A stretch of 56,681 bases of DNA, taken from NCBI GenBank assembly GCA_902764415.1, contig CACWVU010000013.1, positions 1 to 56,681 on the forward strand. The letters run 5' to 3'. The translations under genes were made by a program, and so were the position numbers. Every line of letters starts with the position of its first letter. Within the stretch, counting starts at the first letter, position 1. Of the stretch, positions 1 to 9,225 are shown piece by piece. The notes under the pieces were generated by a model. It was not told the origin of the DNA, searched no databases, and saw only the letters and a program-made list of their open reading frames with translations. The stretch is from an uncultured bacterium (GTDB lineage: Bacteria; Verrucomicrobiota; Kiritimatiellia; RFP12; UBA1067).

Positions 1-106
1 CCAACGCCTGATTTTTTCAACCCCCGGCTGAAGCCCGCTCAACAGGCCAACCACTCAAGGCAGAACCTCCCGGTATTGCACTGGAAACTCGCGCGCGCGG
101 GATAAA

Positions 107-2956
107 TTGGGAGCAGATGAGATTTGCAAAGCCATACTTGAGCATTCCGAAGAAATCTCTTCATCTGTGCGCGATAGTCCGGCGGTCCAGGCTCGTTACT
201 ACGCGTTGAATACCGACAAGTGCGCCAGGACCATTCGTAAGGTGTTGATGGCTGCGAAGTCTGAAACGGTTATGGATACGGCCATAGATATCATCCGACG
301 TGCGCGACTTGTGTCGGTCTCTGATATGCTTGTGGAGATGTTCTGTGACGAAGCTCTAGATTTGTCGTTGCGCAAGAGCGCCGGCTATGCATTGGTTGAA
401 CTTGCGGACAAGAAGCAACGATCAAGATGCAAGAGGGTGCTGCAAGGCCCAAGGGTCAATCAGCTCAAAGGCATCGTGCTGCGGATGGTTTGGCCGGATC
501 AGATGTCGGTTGAAGAATTAATTCCGCTGCTATGCCATAAAAACGGCAATGTTGCCGATTCCTTTTTCTCGTGGATTACGCATGGAGGTTTTGTGGCGTC
601 TTTGTCTCGGATGTCGTCGGGCGATAAGATTAAACTTCTGACATGGGCTGTATCGGAGATAAAGCGTCGTGACGGGTTGCTTGACTGCATTGCAGACGCG
701 CGGCGTTCGGTATTCTTGCATTGTTGGAAAGAAGAGCGGTCTAAGAAATTTGTGCCACTACTCGCAAAAGGAATTGTTGCGTATGACGCGGCATATCAAT
801 CGCCATTTGGCAATGATAATGATGAATGGCGTGACTCCAGCCACATATTTTCAGATACAGATTTCAGTAATGATGTTGAGTGGCGTAGAGCGGTTGCCAA
901 ACATATTGTTGAAGATACAAGGTTGCCGATAGATGCTGTCTATGGATGCTGGATGCGGTTATTACGAGCAGAGGACGGTAAATTTATTGTGTCGTCACTT
1001 GGTAATGTCGCCAGTCCTGTAATTAGAGAACGCTGGGCGAATTGCTTGCGATATGTTGGCTATGTGAAGTTGCCCGAAAGAACGAATCTCTGGAATAAAC
1101 TGCATCAAGAATTTCCAAAGATTTTTTCTTGCGATGCGGTAACTGCTTTGGCGGAAGCAGAAAAATTTGAGACAGAGTTGAATGCAATGCGTCTCAAGAA
1201 CGAGCGAGAGTCAAAAAGACGAGAGGCAAAAAATAAGAGCATTCTTTCTCGAAACGTTGTTTGGGTTCGGGAGACTTTGCGGAATGGTAAAGTAAAAGGT
1301 CGATTCGATTCCTTGATGGAAGTACTCCAGCAGCAAAGACCCAAGGGCGCAAAAGAGTCGTTACTTGACTTTAGGGCAAACACTCTATGGCCTTCATTTT
1401 CTGAAGATGATCTGGATAAACTTGCCGAGGCCGCGTATGATTTCTTGTTAAAGTGCAAAGGCCCTTGGTCAGATGGGCAGACATGTTATCCAATCTATGC
1501 TAAGGCGTTATGCCTTTTATATAGTTGTGGCAGGGACAAGTTAGATAGAATGCCAGTTAGAGTGTGGAAGAAGGTTGGACCGGAACTGTTGCACTATTTG
1601 GACTTTGAAAAGTTTGAGTTGTTGCCGTTAACGGTCGGGTATTTTAGGAGGTTACACAATAAAACCTTTCGTGAGGTGTTTTTAAAGTGTTCCAAGCGTC
1701 AGTTGCATGCGGAGAAATTCTGGAAAATTAAAGAGGCAAGGAATTTCTTTTCAGGAAAAGGATTTGCCCAACTCTTAAAATCACTTGATGAGAATAGTCT
1801 TACTGATGATCAACGTTATAGTTTGTATGATAGATTCTTTGAGGCAGATTATGCCATCACGACAGACTATGTGAGAAATAAGTACGCATCCGTCCCTTTG
1901 CGAGGTATGGGACTTCGGATAGTCAACTGTGTTTTGCTGAGTTCGCCACGCCGTTTTCAGGAATTCCTGCATGAATTGGCCTCTGATTCTGAATGGGGGG
2001 TGCGATGGGCAGAATTGGTGTTGCCCCAGGAAGACTACCATCATGCGGCAATAACAAGACTTTTGCACAGATTGCCTGTTAGGAGCATAAAGGAGTTTTA
2101 TGCTTGGTTAAATATCCATTTCCCACCAGAGAAAGCGCCATATCATGAGGGGGCTTGGTTTTGCGATGATAAAGATAATTTGTATCGAGCCAAATCCTTT
2201 GTGTTCAATGAATTGATGTCGCGAATAGAACCGGAAGCTGTTGATGCAGTTGAAGAATTGCGGTGTCGCTTTCCGAAGGAGAAGTGGTTTCATGACTGTG
2301 CTCTGAGATTGCAACAGAAACTGTTAGCGGTGCGGTGTCCAATCTTTAGTGCAGGCATGGTACGTAAACTGCTTGATAATCAGAAACGCATGTCGGTTGT
2401 CAACTGTGCAGATGATCTTCTCCATGTTGTGATGGACTCGCTTTCTAGATATCAGACATATTTGACTGGTGTTGATACTCCGCAGGTTCGGTATTTGTGG
2501 AACGAGCATGATGGTGCCGTGATGCATAGATCGGAAGAAGATTTGTCAGATCACATAAAGGCATTCCTCAAGCAAGACTTTCGCAAGATTGTCGCCAATC
2601 GAGAGGTTCAATTGAATCGTGGCCGCAAAGGACGTTCTGGTGCTCGAACTGATATCTGGATCAATGCGATTGCCGATAATCAGTCGATTCCGCTTACTCT
2701 GTGCATAGAGGTAAAGGGGAGTTGGAATCCAGAGGTGAGGACGGCATACAAGGCACAGTTAGTTGAAAAATATATGGATGATGGAGGGGCGCAATCAGGC
2801 ATCTTCTTGGTGGGTTGGTTTGAGTCGAAGAGAGAGTTGAAGAAAACTAGTATTGGTGTCAAGAAGGATATCGCACGACTGCTTGCTACCCAAGAGCGAC
2901 AACTGGTCAAGTGTGGACAAAAAGTGAAGCATATAATTTTAGATTGCTCGTTATGA
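107..2956 (+). CDS. Large helical-repeat protein with C-terminal PD-(D/E)XK nuclease
   Basis: 949 aa. The N-terminal two thirds is alpha-helical and HEAT-like, with no signal peptide and no Walker A motif that I can see. The last ~120 residues match a restriction-endonuclease-like fold: Asp849 in RTDIWI, then Glu868-Val-Lys870 in LCIEVKGSW, the D...ExK pattern of PD-(D/E)XK nucleases. The frame is open from position 32 but has no ATG before residue 48. TTG at 107, just after a TAA in another frame at 103-105, is the only plausible start, so the N-terminus is uncertain or the gene is 5'-truncated. Base composition is clearly lower in GC than the rest of the window, which suggests transfer. A defence role is inference from the fold and accessory setting; the family is not recognised. 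Confidence 0.7.
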   Translation: MGADEICKAILEHSEEISSSVRDSPAVQARYYALNTDKCARTIRKVLMAAKSETVMDTAIDIIRRARLVSVSDMLVEMFCDEALDLSLRKSAGYALVELADKKQRSRCKRVLQGPRVNQLKGIVLRMVWPDQMSVEELIPLLCHKNGNVADSFFSWITHGGFVASLSRMSSGDKIKLLTWAVSEIKRRDGLLDCIADARRSVFLHCWKEERSKKFVPLLAKGIVAYDAAYQSPFGNDNDEWRDSSHIFSDTDFSNDVEWRRAVAKHIVEDTRLPIDAVYGCWMRLLRAEDGKFIVSSLGNVASPVIRERWANCLRYVGYVKLPERTNLWNKLHQEFPKIFSCDAVTALAEAEKFETELNAMRLKNERESKRREAKNKSILSRNVVWVRETLRNGKVKGRFDSLMEVLQQQRPKGAKESLLDFRANTLWPSFSEDDLDKLAEAAYDFLLKCKGPWSDGQTCYPIYAKALCLLYSCGRDKLDRMPVRVWKKVGPELLHYLDFEKFELLPLTVGYFRRLHNKTFREVFLKCSKRQLHAEKFWKIKEARNFFSGKGFAQLLKSLDENSLTDDQRYSLYDRFFEADYAITTDYVRNKYASVPLRGMGLRIVNCVLLSSPRRFQEFLHELASDSEWGVRWAELVLPQEDYHHAAITRLLHRLPVRSIKEFYAWLNIHFPPEKAPYHEGAWFCDDKDNLYRAKSFVFNELMSRIEPEAVDAVEELRCRFPKEKWFHDCALRLQQKLLAVRCPIFSAGMVRKLLDNQKRMSVVNCADDLLHVVMDSLSRYQTYLTGVDTPQVRYLWNEHDGAVMHRSEEDLSDHIKAFLKQDFRKIVANREVQLNRGRKGRSGARTDIWINAIADNQSIPLTLCIEVKGSWNPEVRTAYKAQLVEKYMDDGGAQSGIFLVGWFESKRELKKTSIGVKKDIARLLATQERQLVKCGQKVKHIILDCSL

Positions 2957-3015
2957 TTGGATGGTGTGTGAAGGAATGATTCTCGTGTTGATGTAAAAGG
3001 TTGTGAGGTTGAACT

Positions 3016-3156
3016 ATGGCGATGCCGCAGAGAGACGATACGATAGAGGCGATCAAGCGACTTGACGCGCTGCTTGAGTATGCCGTCATGCATGGTGACG
3101 AAGCCGAGGCCGAGCGCATCCGCGAAGAACTGCGCAAGCTGACGGAAGATATCTAA
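3016..3156 (+). CDS. Small helical protein, 46 aa
   Basis: ATG at 3016 is preceded by GTGAGG about 7 nt upstream. The product is highly charged (for example EAEAERIREELRKL) and predicted to be two helices or a short coiled coil, with no membrane segment. It lies 59 bp downstream of the nuclease-domain gene on the same strand and has higher GC than that gene. It could be a small partner or an independent regulator. I do not recognise a family; the ORF is supported by its start site, amphipathic pattern and codon use only. Confidence 0.5.
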   Translation: MAMPQRDDTIEAIKRLDALLEYAVMHGDEAEAERIREELRKLTEDI

Positions 3157-3302
3157 TCACGCTTCGCGGCAGTTTGATTTCGTCCGCACCATAATCTCCG
3201 CAGCAGAATTCGCCCGCACCACTACCACCGCATTTATATAAATCCGGCGGTTGTACGCATCGCCAGGAACAGGCCTCCGCGGCAGTTCGGCAATCCCCGC
3301 CC
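3157..3302. repeat. Intergenic block with degenerate direct repeats
   Basis: No gene seen. It contains single copies of the GCGGCAGTTTG motif at 3166-3176 and a variant at 3277-3290 (CCGCGGCAGTTCGG). An imperfect ~30-bp direct repeat centres on CGTCCGCACCA and CGCCCGCACCA, and there is a perfect 12-bp AT palindrome at 3232-3243. This looks like small repeat debris of an accessory region. Confidence 0.4.
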
Positions 3303-3332
3303 TTGCGCGCGTGAGGGGGATTTTGGTATAAT
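3303..3332 (+). promoter_or_regulatory. Promoter of small RNA
   Basis: TTGCGC at 3303-3308 and TATAAT at 3327-3332 are separated by exactly 18 nt, with the TGG extension before the -10. The same TTGCGC-N18 layout precedes the rRNA gene and the ACT-domain gene in this window. The predicted start of transcription is 3340, seven nt after the -10, which is exactly where the paired RNA structure begins. Confidence 0.7.
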
Positions 3333-3339
3333 GCGCACC

Positions 3340-3422
3340 ATCCGGGCGTTCAGCTGCAGCTTGGCCAAAAGGCGAGAGTCGTGTGTGCGATTCACTGCAG
3401 GCTCCTCCCGGATTTTTCTTTT
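3340..3422 (+). ncRNA. Structured small RNA, about 75-80 nt, unknown family
   Basis: The predicted transcript opens with AUCCGGG (3340-3346), which pairs over 7 bp with CCCGGAU (3407-3413). The 3' strand runs straight into TTTTTCTTTT, so the outer stem doubles as an intrinsic terminator. Inside, CUGCAG 3354-3359 can pair with CUGCAG 3395-3400, enclosing two hairpins. One is 3360-3376 with an AAAA loop. The other is a 6-bp stem 3376-3381/3388-3393 with a UGUGUG loop; the two compete for base 3376. A dedicated promoter sits upstream. It is not tRNA, 6S or SRP RNA as far as I can judge. The overlapping 60-codon ORF starts inside the -10 and is rejected. Confidence 0.55.
3407..3422 (+). terminator. 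Intrinsic terminator of the small RNA
   Basis: The 3' arm CCCGGAT pairs with the 5' end of the RNA at 3340-3346 and is followed by TTTTTCTTTT. Confidence 0.55.
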
Positions 3423-3457
3423 CTGGGACTATGGTATAGAGGGTCTGGGGACAGACT

Positions 3458-3494
3458 CCGCGGCAGTTTGCGCGGCAGTTTGCGCGGCAGTTTG
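3458..3494 (+). repeat. Three tandem copies of CGCGGCAGTTTG
   Basis: Perfect 12-bp units lie at 3459-3470, 3471-3482 and 3483-3494. A GTCTG/CAGAC hairpin sits just upstream at about 3444-3456. Two degenerate copies occur at 4578-4589 and 4590-4601 on the far side of the fic gene, and the second of those contributes the TTG of the toxin-antitoxin -35 box. Single copies lie at 3166 and 3279. Confidence 0.8.
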
Positions 3495-3506
3495 GACCGA
3501 AAATGT

Positions 3507-3514
3507 GGTATAAT
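3507..3514 (+). promoter_or_regulatory. Extended -10 for the fic transcript
   Basis: GGTATAAT with TATAAT at 3509-3514. No good -35 lies 16-19 nt upstream because the tandem 12-bp repeats occupy that position, so the repeats may replace or modulate it. Confidence 0.5.
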
Positions 3515-3554
3515 ACGCATCAAAGCTTTCAAATGGAGGTGAAAAACGGAATAT

Positions 3555-3662
3555 ATGGGCGTGCCGGAAGTTTATATTGGCAAAACAGGGTGCGGTTTGC
3601 CCTTGGATATGCTTCCTATTGAGGGAGATAAACTTCCGCAGAACACGAAGGAGGCTTGTTGA
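3555..3662 (+). CDS. Small ORF (35 aa) coupled to fic
   Basis: ATG at 3555 lies downstream of GGAGGT (3535-3540). Its TGA at 3660-3662 overlaps the fic ATG in a TGATG junction. It encodes a short soluble peptide beginning MGVPEVYIGKTGCG. It is either a translationally coupled leader or small partner of Fic, or the remnant of a longer gene. No family recognised. Confidence 0.4.
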   Translation: MGVPEVYIGKTGCGLPLDMLPIEGDKLPQNTKEAC

Positions 3663-4573
3663 TGGATTTTCTGACGATAGATGAGATTGCAGCCAGATGG
3701 GGAATAACTCCCCGTCAGGTGCGCTCGTATTGCGCCGACAACCGCATTGCCGGAGCTACATTAGAGCGAGGAGAATGGCGGATACCAGCCAATGCCTCCA
3801 AACCAGAGCGCAAGCGCCGCCGGACATTCCCCACCACAGTTCTCGGCGTCCTGGAGGCAGAGCGCAGTTCACGCATCTCCGGAGGACTGTACCATCGCCT
3901 TCAAATCGACATCACCTACAACTCGAACCACATCGAGGGAAGCCGCCTCACGCACGAGCAGACACGGTGGATATTCGAGACGAAGACGATTGGGGAAATC
4001 GGCGCGGACGTGCCCGTCGACGATATTGTCGAGACGGCAAACCACTTCCGCGCGGTCGACAGGGTAATCACGACCGCCTCGTCCGCTTTGACGGAAGCAT
4101 ACATAAAGCGGCTTCATGAAATCCTGAAGAGCGGGACGAGCGACAGCCGCAAGGACTGGTTCGCAGTTGGCGAATACAAGCGGCTCGACAACGTGGTCGG
4201 GGAAATGGAGACGTGTCCCGCCAAAGACGTACCCCGCGAGATGGCGAAACTGCTCGCGTGGTGGAAGGGCGCCGACAAGACGTTGGCGAACCTGCTTGAT
4301 CTGCATGTGCGCTTCGAGCAGATCCATCCGTTTCAGGACGGCAACGGCCGCGTCGGGCGCTTGATCCTCCTCAAGGAATGCCTCAAGTACAACATCACGC
4401 CGTTCATCATCGCCGACGACATGCGGAAGTTCTATTATCTTGGGCTTCAGGAATGGCGGCAGGGGCGGCGCGCCCGCCTCCTTGACACATGCCGCACGGC
4501 GCAGGACGTCTTTATCATCGGTCTTCGGAAGTTTGGCCATACGAAGATTGCCGAGAAGGCGCTCGCGGAGTAG
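3662..4573 (+). CDS. Fic-family AMP-transferase with N-terminal HTH
   Basis: 303 aa. The N-terminus (about 1-45) looks like an excisionase/MerR-type helix-turn-helix (FLTIDEIAARWGITPRQVRSY), so the protein may bind DNA. The Fic core carries the full active-site motif HPFQDGNGRVGR at 222-233, with catalytic His222. An inhibitory helix motif SNHIEG (88-93, pattern S/T-x-x-x-E-G/N) lies N-terminal to the core, as in class II self-inhibited Fic proteins. Fic enzymes usually transfer AMP to a hydroxyl side chain of a target protein. ATG 3662 is chosen over upstream TTG codons because AGGAGG (3648-3653) is 8 nt upstream and the start overlaps the previous stop. It sits beside a toxin-antitoxin pair and repeats, typical of accessory DNA. 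Confidence 0.9.
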   Translation: MDFLTIDEIAARWGITPRQVRSYCADNRIAGATLERGEWRIPANASKPERKRRRTFPTTVLGVLEAERSSRISGGLYHRLQIDITYNSNHIEGSRLTHEQTRWIFETKTIGEIGADVPVDDIVETANHFRAVDRVITTASSALTEAYIKRLHEILKSGTSDSRKDWFAVGEYKRLDNVVGEMETCPAKDVPREMAKLLAWWKGADKTLANLLDLHVRFEQIHPFQDGNGRVGRLILLKECLKYNITPFIIADDMRKFYYLGLQEWRQGRRARLLDTCRTAQDVFIIGLRKFGHTKIAEKALAE

Positions 4574-4577
4574 TTTC

Positions 4578-4601
4578 CGCGGCAGATTGCGCGGCAGGTT
4601 G
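4578..4601 (+). repeat. Two degenerate copies of the 12-bp CGCGGCAGTTTG unit
   Basis: CGCGGCAGATTG then CGCGGCAGGTTG in direct tandem. The last three bases belong to the TTGACA -35 of the downstream toxin-antitoxin promoter. Confidence 0.7.
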
Positions 4602-4628
4602 ACACCTCGAGGCGCAATTTGGTATACT
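4599..4628 (+). promoter_or_regulatory. Toxin-antitoxin promoter
   Basis: TTGACA (4599-4604), 18-nt spacer and TATACT (4623-4628) with TGG extension. This is the best consensus match in the window. Confidence 0.8.
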
Positions 4629-4632
4629 CCAA

Positions 4633-4653
4633 TCATCTAGACAGACTAGATGA
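4633..4653 (+). promoter_or_regulatory. Palindromic operator at the toxin-antitoxin start site
   Basis: TCATCTAG-ACAGA-CTAGATGA: perfect 8-bp arms around a 5-nt centre, placed from 5 nt after the -10 across the predicted transcription start and up to the antitoxin ribosome-binding site. Phd/YefM and VapB antitoxins normally repress their own operons by binding such palindromes, so this is the likely autoregulatory site. Confidence 0.7.
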
Positions 4654-4665
4654 AAAGGAGGGAGC

Positions 4666-4941
4666 ATGACTTGGGCGCTTCAGGATGCGAAGAACAAATT
4701 CTCGGCGGTGGCCGACACTGCCGCAAACGGCACGCCGCAGGTGGTCACCAGGCGCGGCCATCCGATTGTCGTCGTCATATCCTACGCGATGTTCAGGGAG
4801 AAGATCGCGCCCGAGCCGAGCAACAACATCGCGGACGCCTTCAAGTCCTGTCCGGTGGACGTTGATTTCGACGCGCTCATTCCGCCGCGGAGAACCAGCA
4901 GCGGCCGTGGGCACAAGGCTCGCCTTTTCCAGGAGAAGTGA
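4666..4941 (+). CDS. Phd/YefM-family antitoxin
   Basis: 91 aa. The N-terminal part (MTWALQDAKNKFSAVADTA, then a TPQVVTRRGHPIVVVISY stretch) is the Phd/YefM DNA-binding fold. The C-terminal ~40 residues are probably disordered and would wrap the toxin. AAGGAGGGA precedes the ATG. The stop at 4939-4941 is 2 nt before the toxin start, so the two are translated together. Neutralises the PIN toxin and, by analogy with the family, represses the operon at the palindrome just upstream. Confidence 0.88.
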   Translation: MTWALQDAKNKFSAVADTAANGTPQVVTRRGHPIVVVISYAMFREKIAPEPSNNIADAFKSCPVDVDFDALIPPRRTSSGRGHKARLFQEK

Positions 4942-4943
4942 GC

Positions 4944-5372
4944 ATGAACTACCTCGTCGACACATGCGTCCTGAGCGAACTCGCCAAGCGCCGCCCGAAT
5001 GCGAATGTCTCGAAGTGGCTGGCAGGGCATTCGTCCGGCAGCCAGTTCTTCGTCTCGGCGGTAACGGTTGGAGAGATCATGGAGGGGATAGAGTCCCTGC
5101 CGCCGGAAGATCCGGCAAGGCGGAAGCTGTCGACATGGTTCAGGGAGCGCATCCTCGGCGCATACAAGGAAAGCATACTCCCGTTCGACCAGGACGTGGC
5201 CGTAAAGTGGGGTGAGATCAAGGGAATGACGAACAGGATGGGCAAGGCAAGGCCCGACCTTGATGCGCAGATCGCCGCGACGGCGCTTGTCCACGGCCTG
5301 ACGATTGTGACGCGAAACGTCGCCGACATGGAATATACGGGTGCCAAGACCGTGAATCCATTCGGAGAATAA
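4944..5372 (+). CDS. vapC: VapC-like PIN-domain toxin
   Basis: 142 aa, the usual length of VapC toxins. The PIN-domain acidic residues are visible: Asp6 in MNYLVDTCVLSEL, Glu in TVGEIMEG, Asp residues in RPDLDAQIAATAL and the NVADME segment near the end. PIN toxins are Mg-dependent RNases, often cutting tRNA or rRNA. Start ATG 4944 follows AGGAGAAG (4931) and is preferred to GTG 4938, which lies within the antitoxin stop region. Pairing a PIN toxin with a Phd-type antitoxin is common. Confidence 0.9.
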   Translation: MNYLVDTCVLSELAKRRPNANVSKWLAGHSSGSQFFVSAVTVGEIMEGIESLPPEDPARRKLSTWFRERILGAYKESILPFDQDVAVKWGEIKGMTNRMGKARPDLDAQIAATALVHGLTIVTRNVADMEYTGAKTVNPFGE

Positions 5373-5408
5373 GCCAACAGATGCTCGCCACACAGGCGGG
5401 GCGGAATA

Positions 5409-5417
5409 TGGTATAAT
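5409..5417 (+). promoter_or_regulatory. Leaderless promoter of the hexosaminidase gene
   Basis: TGGTATAAT, with TATAAT at 5412-5417 and exactly 7 nt before the ATG. There is no Shine-Dalgarno sequence, so transcription probably starts at the A of ATG. No convincing -35. Confidence 0.65.
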
Positions 5418-5424
5418 TCCCGGC

Positions 5425-6993
5425 ATGAAAAGAATTATGTTTGCCGCGCTCGCGTTGTGCGCAGTCGCGGGGGTGTTGGCGTTCACGGCGTGCAGAAGCG
5501 GCGGCGCGGCGGAGCCGTCCCCGAAGTACGCCTGGCGCGGCTACATGCTCGACGTCAGCCGCCACTTCTTCACGGTTGACGAGATCAAGCGGACGCTCGA
5601 CCTCATGCACGAGCACGGCCTCAACGTCTTCCACTGGCATCTCACGGACCACAACGGCTGGCGGCTCGAAATCGACCGCTATCCGAAGCTCACCTCGGTC
5701 GGTGCCGTCCGCAAGGCGTCGTCGAAGCGCTCTTCGACGATGTTCCTCGACGTGGTGGACGGCGACTACGGTCCGTACTTCTACACCAAGGACCAGGTGC
5801 GCGACATCGTCCGCTACGCCGCCGCGCGCGGCATCCGCATCGTGCCCGAGATAGACATCCCCGGACATTCCGGAGCCGCAATCTCCGCCTATCCGGAGCT
5901 CGGCTGCACCGGCATCGGGAACTGCAGCGAACTCTGCCTCGGCAAGGAATCGACGTTCGAGATGTATGAGAACATCCTGGACGAGGTGGCGGAGCTCTTC
6001 CCGGGCGAGGTGATTCACATCGGCGGCGACGAGTGCTCGGGTTCGAACTGGAAGAAGTGCCCCGACTGCCAGTCGCGCATCAAGGAGCTGGGGCTCAAAA
6101 GCTCCCACGACCTCCAGGGCTGGGCGACGAAGCGCTTCGCGGACTACCTCGCGAAGAAGGGCCGCCGGCTGATGGGCTGGGACGAGCTCGCGACCTGGGA
6201 CGATCTGCCGCGGAGCGTCATCATCCAGAGCTACCGCGGGGCGTCCTACGGCGTCGCCGCGGCGAAGAAGGGCTTTGACGTGGTGATGAGCCCCGACACC
6301 TTCTGCTACCTCGACTACGTGCAGGGGCTCGAGGGCGACCCCGAGGAGTACCAGCCGTTTGGAGTCCTCCTCACCGTCGCCAAGATCGCGCGCTTCGACC
6401 CGTGCGCGGACGTGCCAGAGGACTGCCGCAAGCACATCCTGGGCGGACAGGGGAACCTGTGGACCGAGCTTGTCACCGACCAGAAGGCGGCCGACTGGCG
6501 CACCTGGCCGCGTCTTGCGGCGCTCGCGGACGTGCTCAGGAACGGCCCTGCGAAAGACATCCCAGCCTTCATGGCCAGGATGCAGAAGATCCGCGACGAC
6601 CTCGTCCGCCGCGGCGTCAACGCCGCGCCGCTCGGCCCGCTTTTCAAGCCAGTGCCGGACCTGCTGCCCGGTGCGCGCTACGAGTCGCTCAAGTCCGAGA
6701 ACGGCAAGCGGCTCGACTTTGCGAAGATGCTCGACAATCCGCTCAACTTCAGCGTCCTCCAGTTCGACCTTAACGACAGGCGGGACTCTTTCCGCCGCGT
6801 CTTCGCCACGCGCGACGCGTCGATGGAGAAGGGCTCCTACCGCCTCGACCTCGAGTTCGACCGCATCTCCATGTCCGCCGCGGACGACGACGGCTTTCGC
6901 CGCGGGCTCGAGCAGCTGAAGGCCCTCGCCCGTCCGAAGCGCGGCGGCGTGATGGAGTTCACCGGCGCCGTCATCGTCGGCAAGGCGCAGTAG
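5425..6993 (+). CDS. Secreted GH20 beta-N-acetylhexosaminidase lipoprotein
   Basis: 522 aa. The N-terminal hydrophobic segment ends in LAFTAC, a lipobox, so export and lipid anchoring are likely. The GH20 TIM barrel starts at about residue 37 (WRGYMLDVSRHFF) and continues through NVFHWHLTDHNGWR and EIDIPGHSGA. The catalytic Asp202-Glu203 pair is in HIGGDE. GH20 enzymes remove terminal GlcNAc or GalNAc by substrate-assisted catalysis, acting on host glycans, chitin fragments or peptidoglycan pieces. It lacks the N-terminal GH20b-like domain seen in many homologues. It is a single gene with its own leaderless-type promoter; with the other glycosidases here it points to a glycan-degrading lifestyle. 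Confidence 0.92.
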   Translation: MKRIMFAALALCAVAGVLAFTACRSGGAAEPSPKYAWRGYMLDVSRHFFTVDEIKRTLDLMHEHGLNVFHWHLTDHNGWRLEIDRYPKLTSVGAVRKASSKRSSTMFLDVVDGDYGPYFYTKDQVRDIVRYAAARGIRIVPEIDIPGHSGAAISAYPELGCTGIGNCSELCLGKESTFEMYENILDEVAELFPGEVIHIGGDECSGSNWKKCPDCQSRIKELGLKSSHDLQGWATKRFADYLAKKGRRLMGWDELATWDDLPRSVIIQSYRGASYGVAAAKKGFDVVMSPDTFCYLDYVQGLEGDPEEYQPFGVLLTVAKIARFDPCADVPEDCRKHILGGQGNLWTELVTDQKAADWRTWPRLAALADVLRNGPAKDIPAFMARMQKIRDDLVRRGVNAAPLGPLFKPVPDLLPGARYESLKSENGKRLDFAKMLDNPLNFSVLQFDLNDRRDSFRRVFATRDASMEKGSYRLDLEFDRISMSAADDDGFRRGLEQLKALARPKRGGVMEFTGAVIVGKAQ

Positions 6994-7016
6994 CCGCGGG
7001 GCGAAAAGTCGCGCCA

Positions 7017-7031
7017 GCGACAATTTGTCGC
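7017..7031 (+). promoter_or_regulatory. Palindrome upstream of clpB
   Basis: GCGACAATTTGTCGC: perfect 7-bp arms around one base. It is centred about 56 bp before the predicted start of the sigma-54 transcript, a sensible place for an activator or repressor site. It does not resemble CIRCE. Confidence 0.5.
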
Positions 7032-7053
7032 AGGGATCGGCGCCTGTGGCCGT

Positions 7054-7069
7054 TGGCATGGGCTCTGCT
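7054..7069 (+). promoter_or_regulatory. Sigma-54-type promoter of clpB
   Basis: TGGCATGGGCTCTGCT: invariant GG (7055-7056) and GC (7067-7068) with the required 10-nt spacing, and a good match to TGGCAC-N5-TTGC. Start predicted near 7080. No TATAAT-type promoter is visible in this gap, unlike most other gene starts here. Confidence 0.5.
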
Positions 7070-7113
7070 AGGGTTTGCTTGTAAAACCCATTTAAAAAAC
7101 AAAGGAGAGAACC

Positions 7114-9189
<2,076 letters not shown>

Positions 9190-9196
9190 CCAATTT

Positions 9197-9204
9197 GGTA
9201 TAAT
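9197..9204 (+). promoter_or_regulatory. Extended -10 upstream of thioesterase gene
   Basis: GGTATAAT (TATAAT 9199-9204). It is followed by a short leader with AAAGGAGG before ATG 9226, so this is a leadered transcript. Confidence 0.6.
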
Positions 9205-9225
9205 ACACCTCCGAAAGGAGGCCGC

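Noticed and set aside
1..105. Frame open from position 1 to a TAA at 103-105, possibly the end of an upstream gene
   Set aside because: Only 34 codons are visible with no recognisable motif. It could be real, but I cannot support it from this window.
3331..3513. A 60-codon plus-strand ORF
   Set aside because: Its ATG lies inside the TATAAT box of the small-RNA promoter, so it cannot be on that transcript. The sequence also runs through the terminator and tandem repeats.
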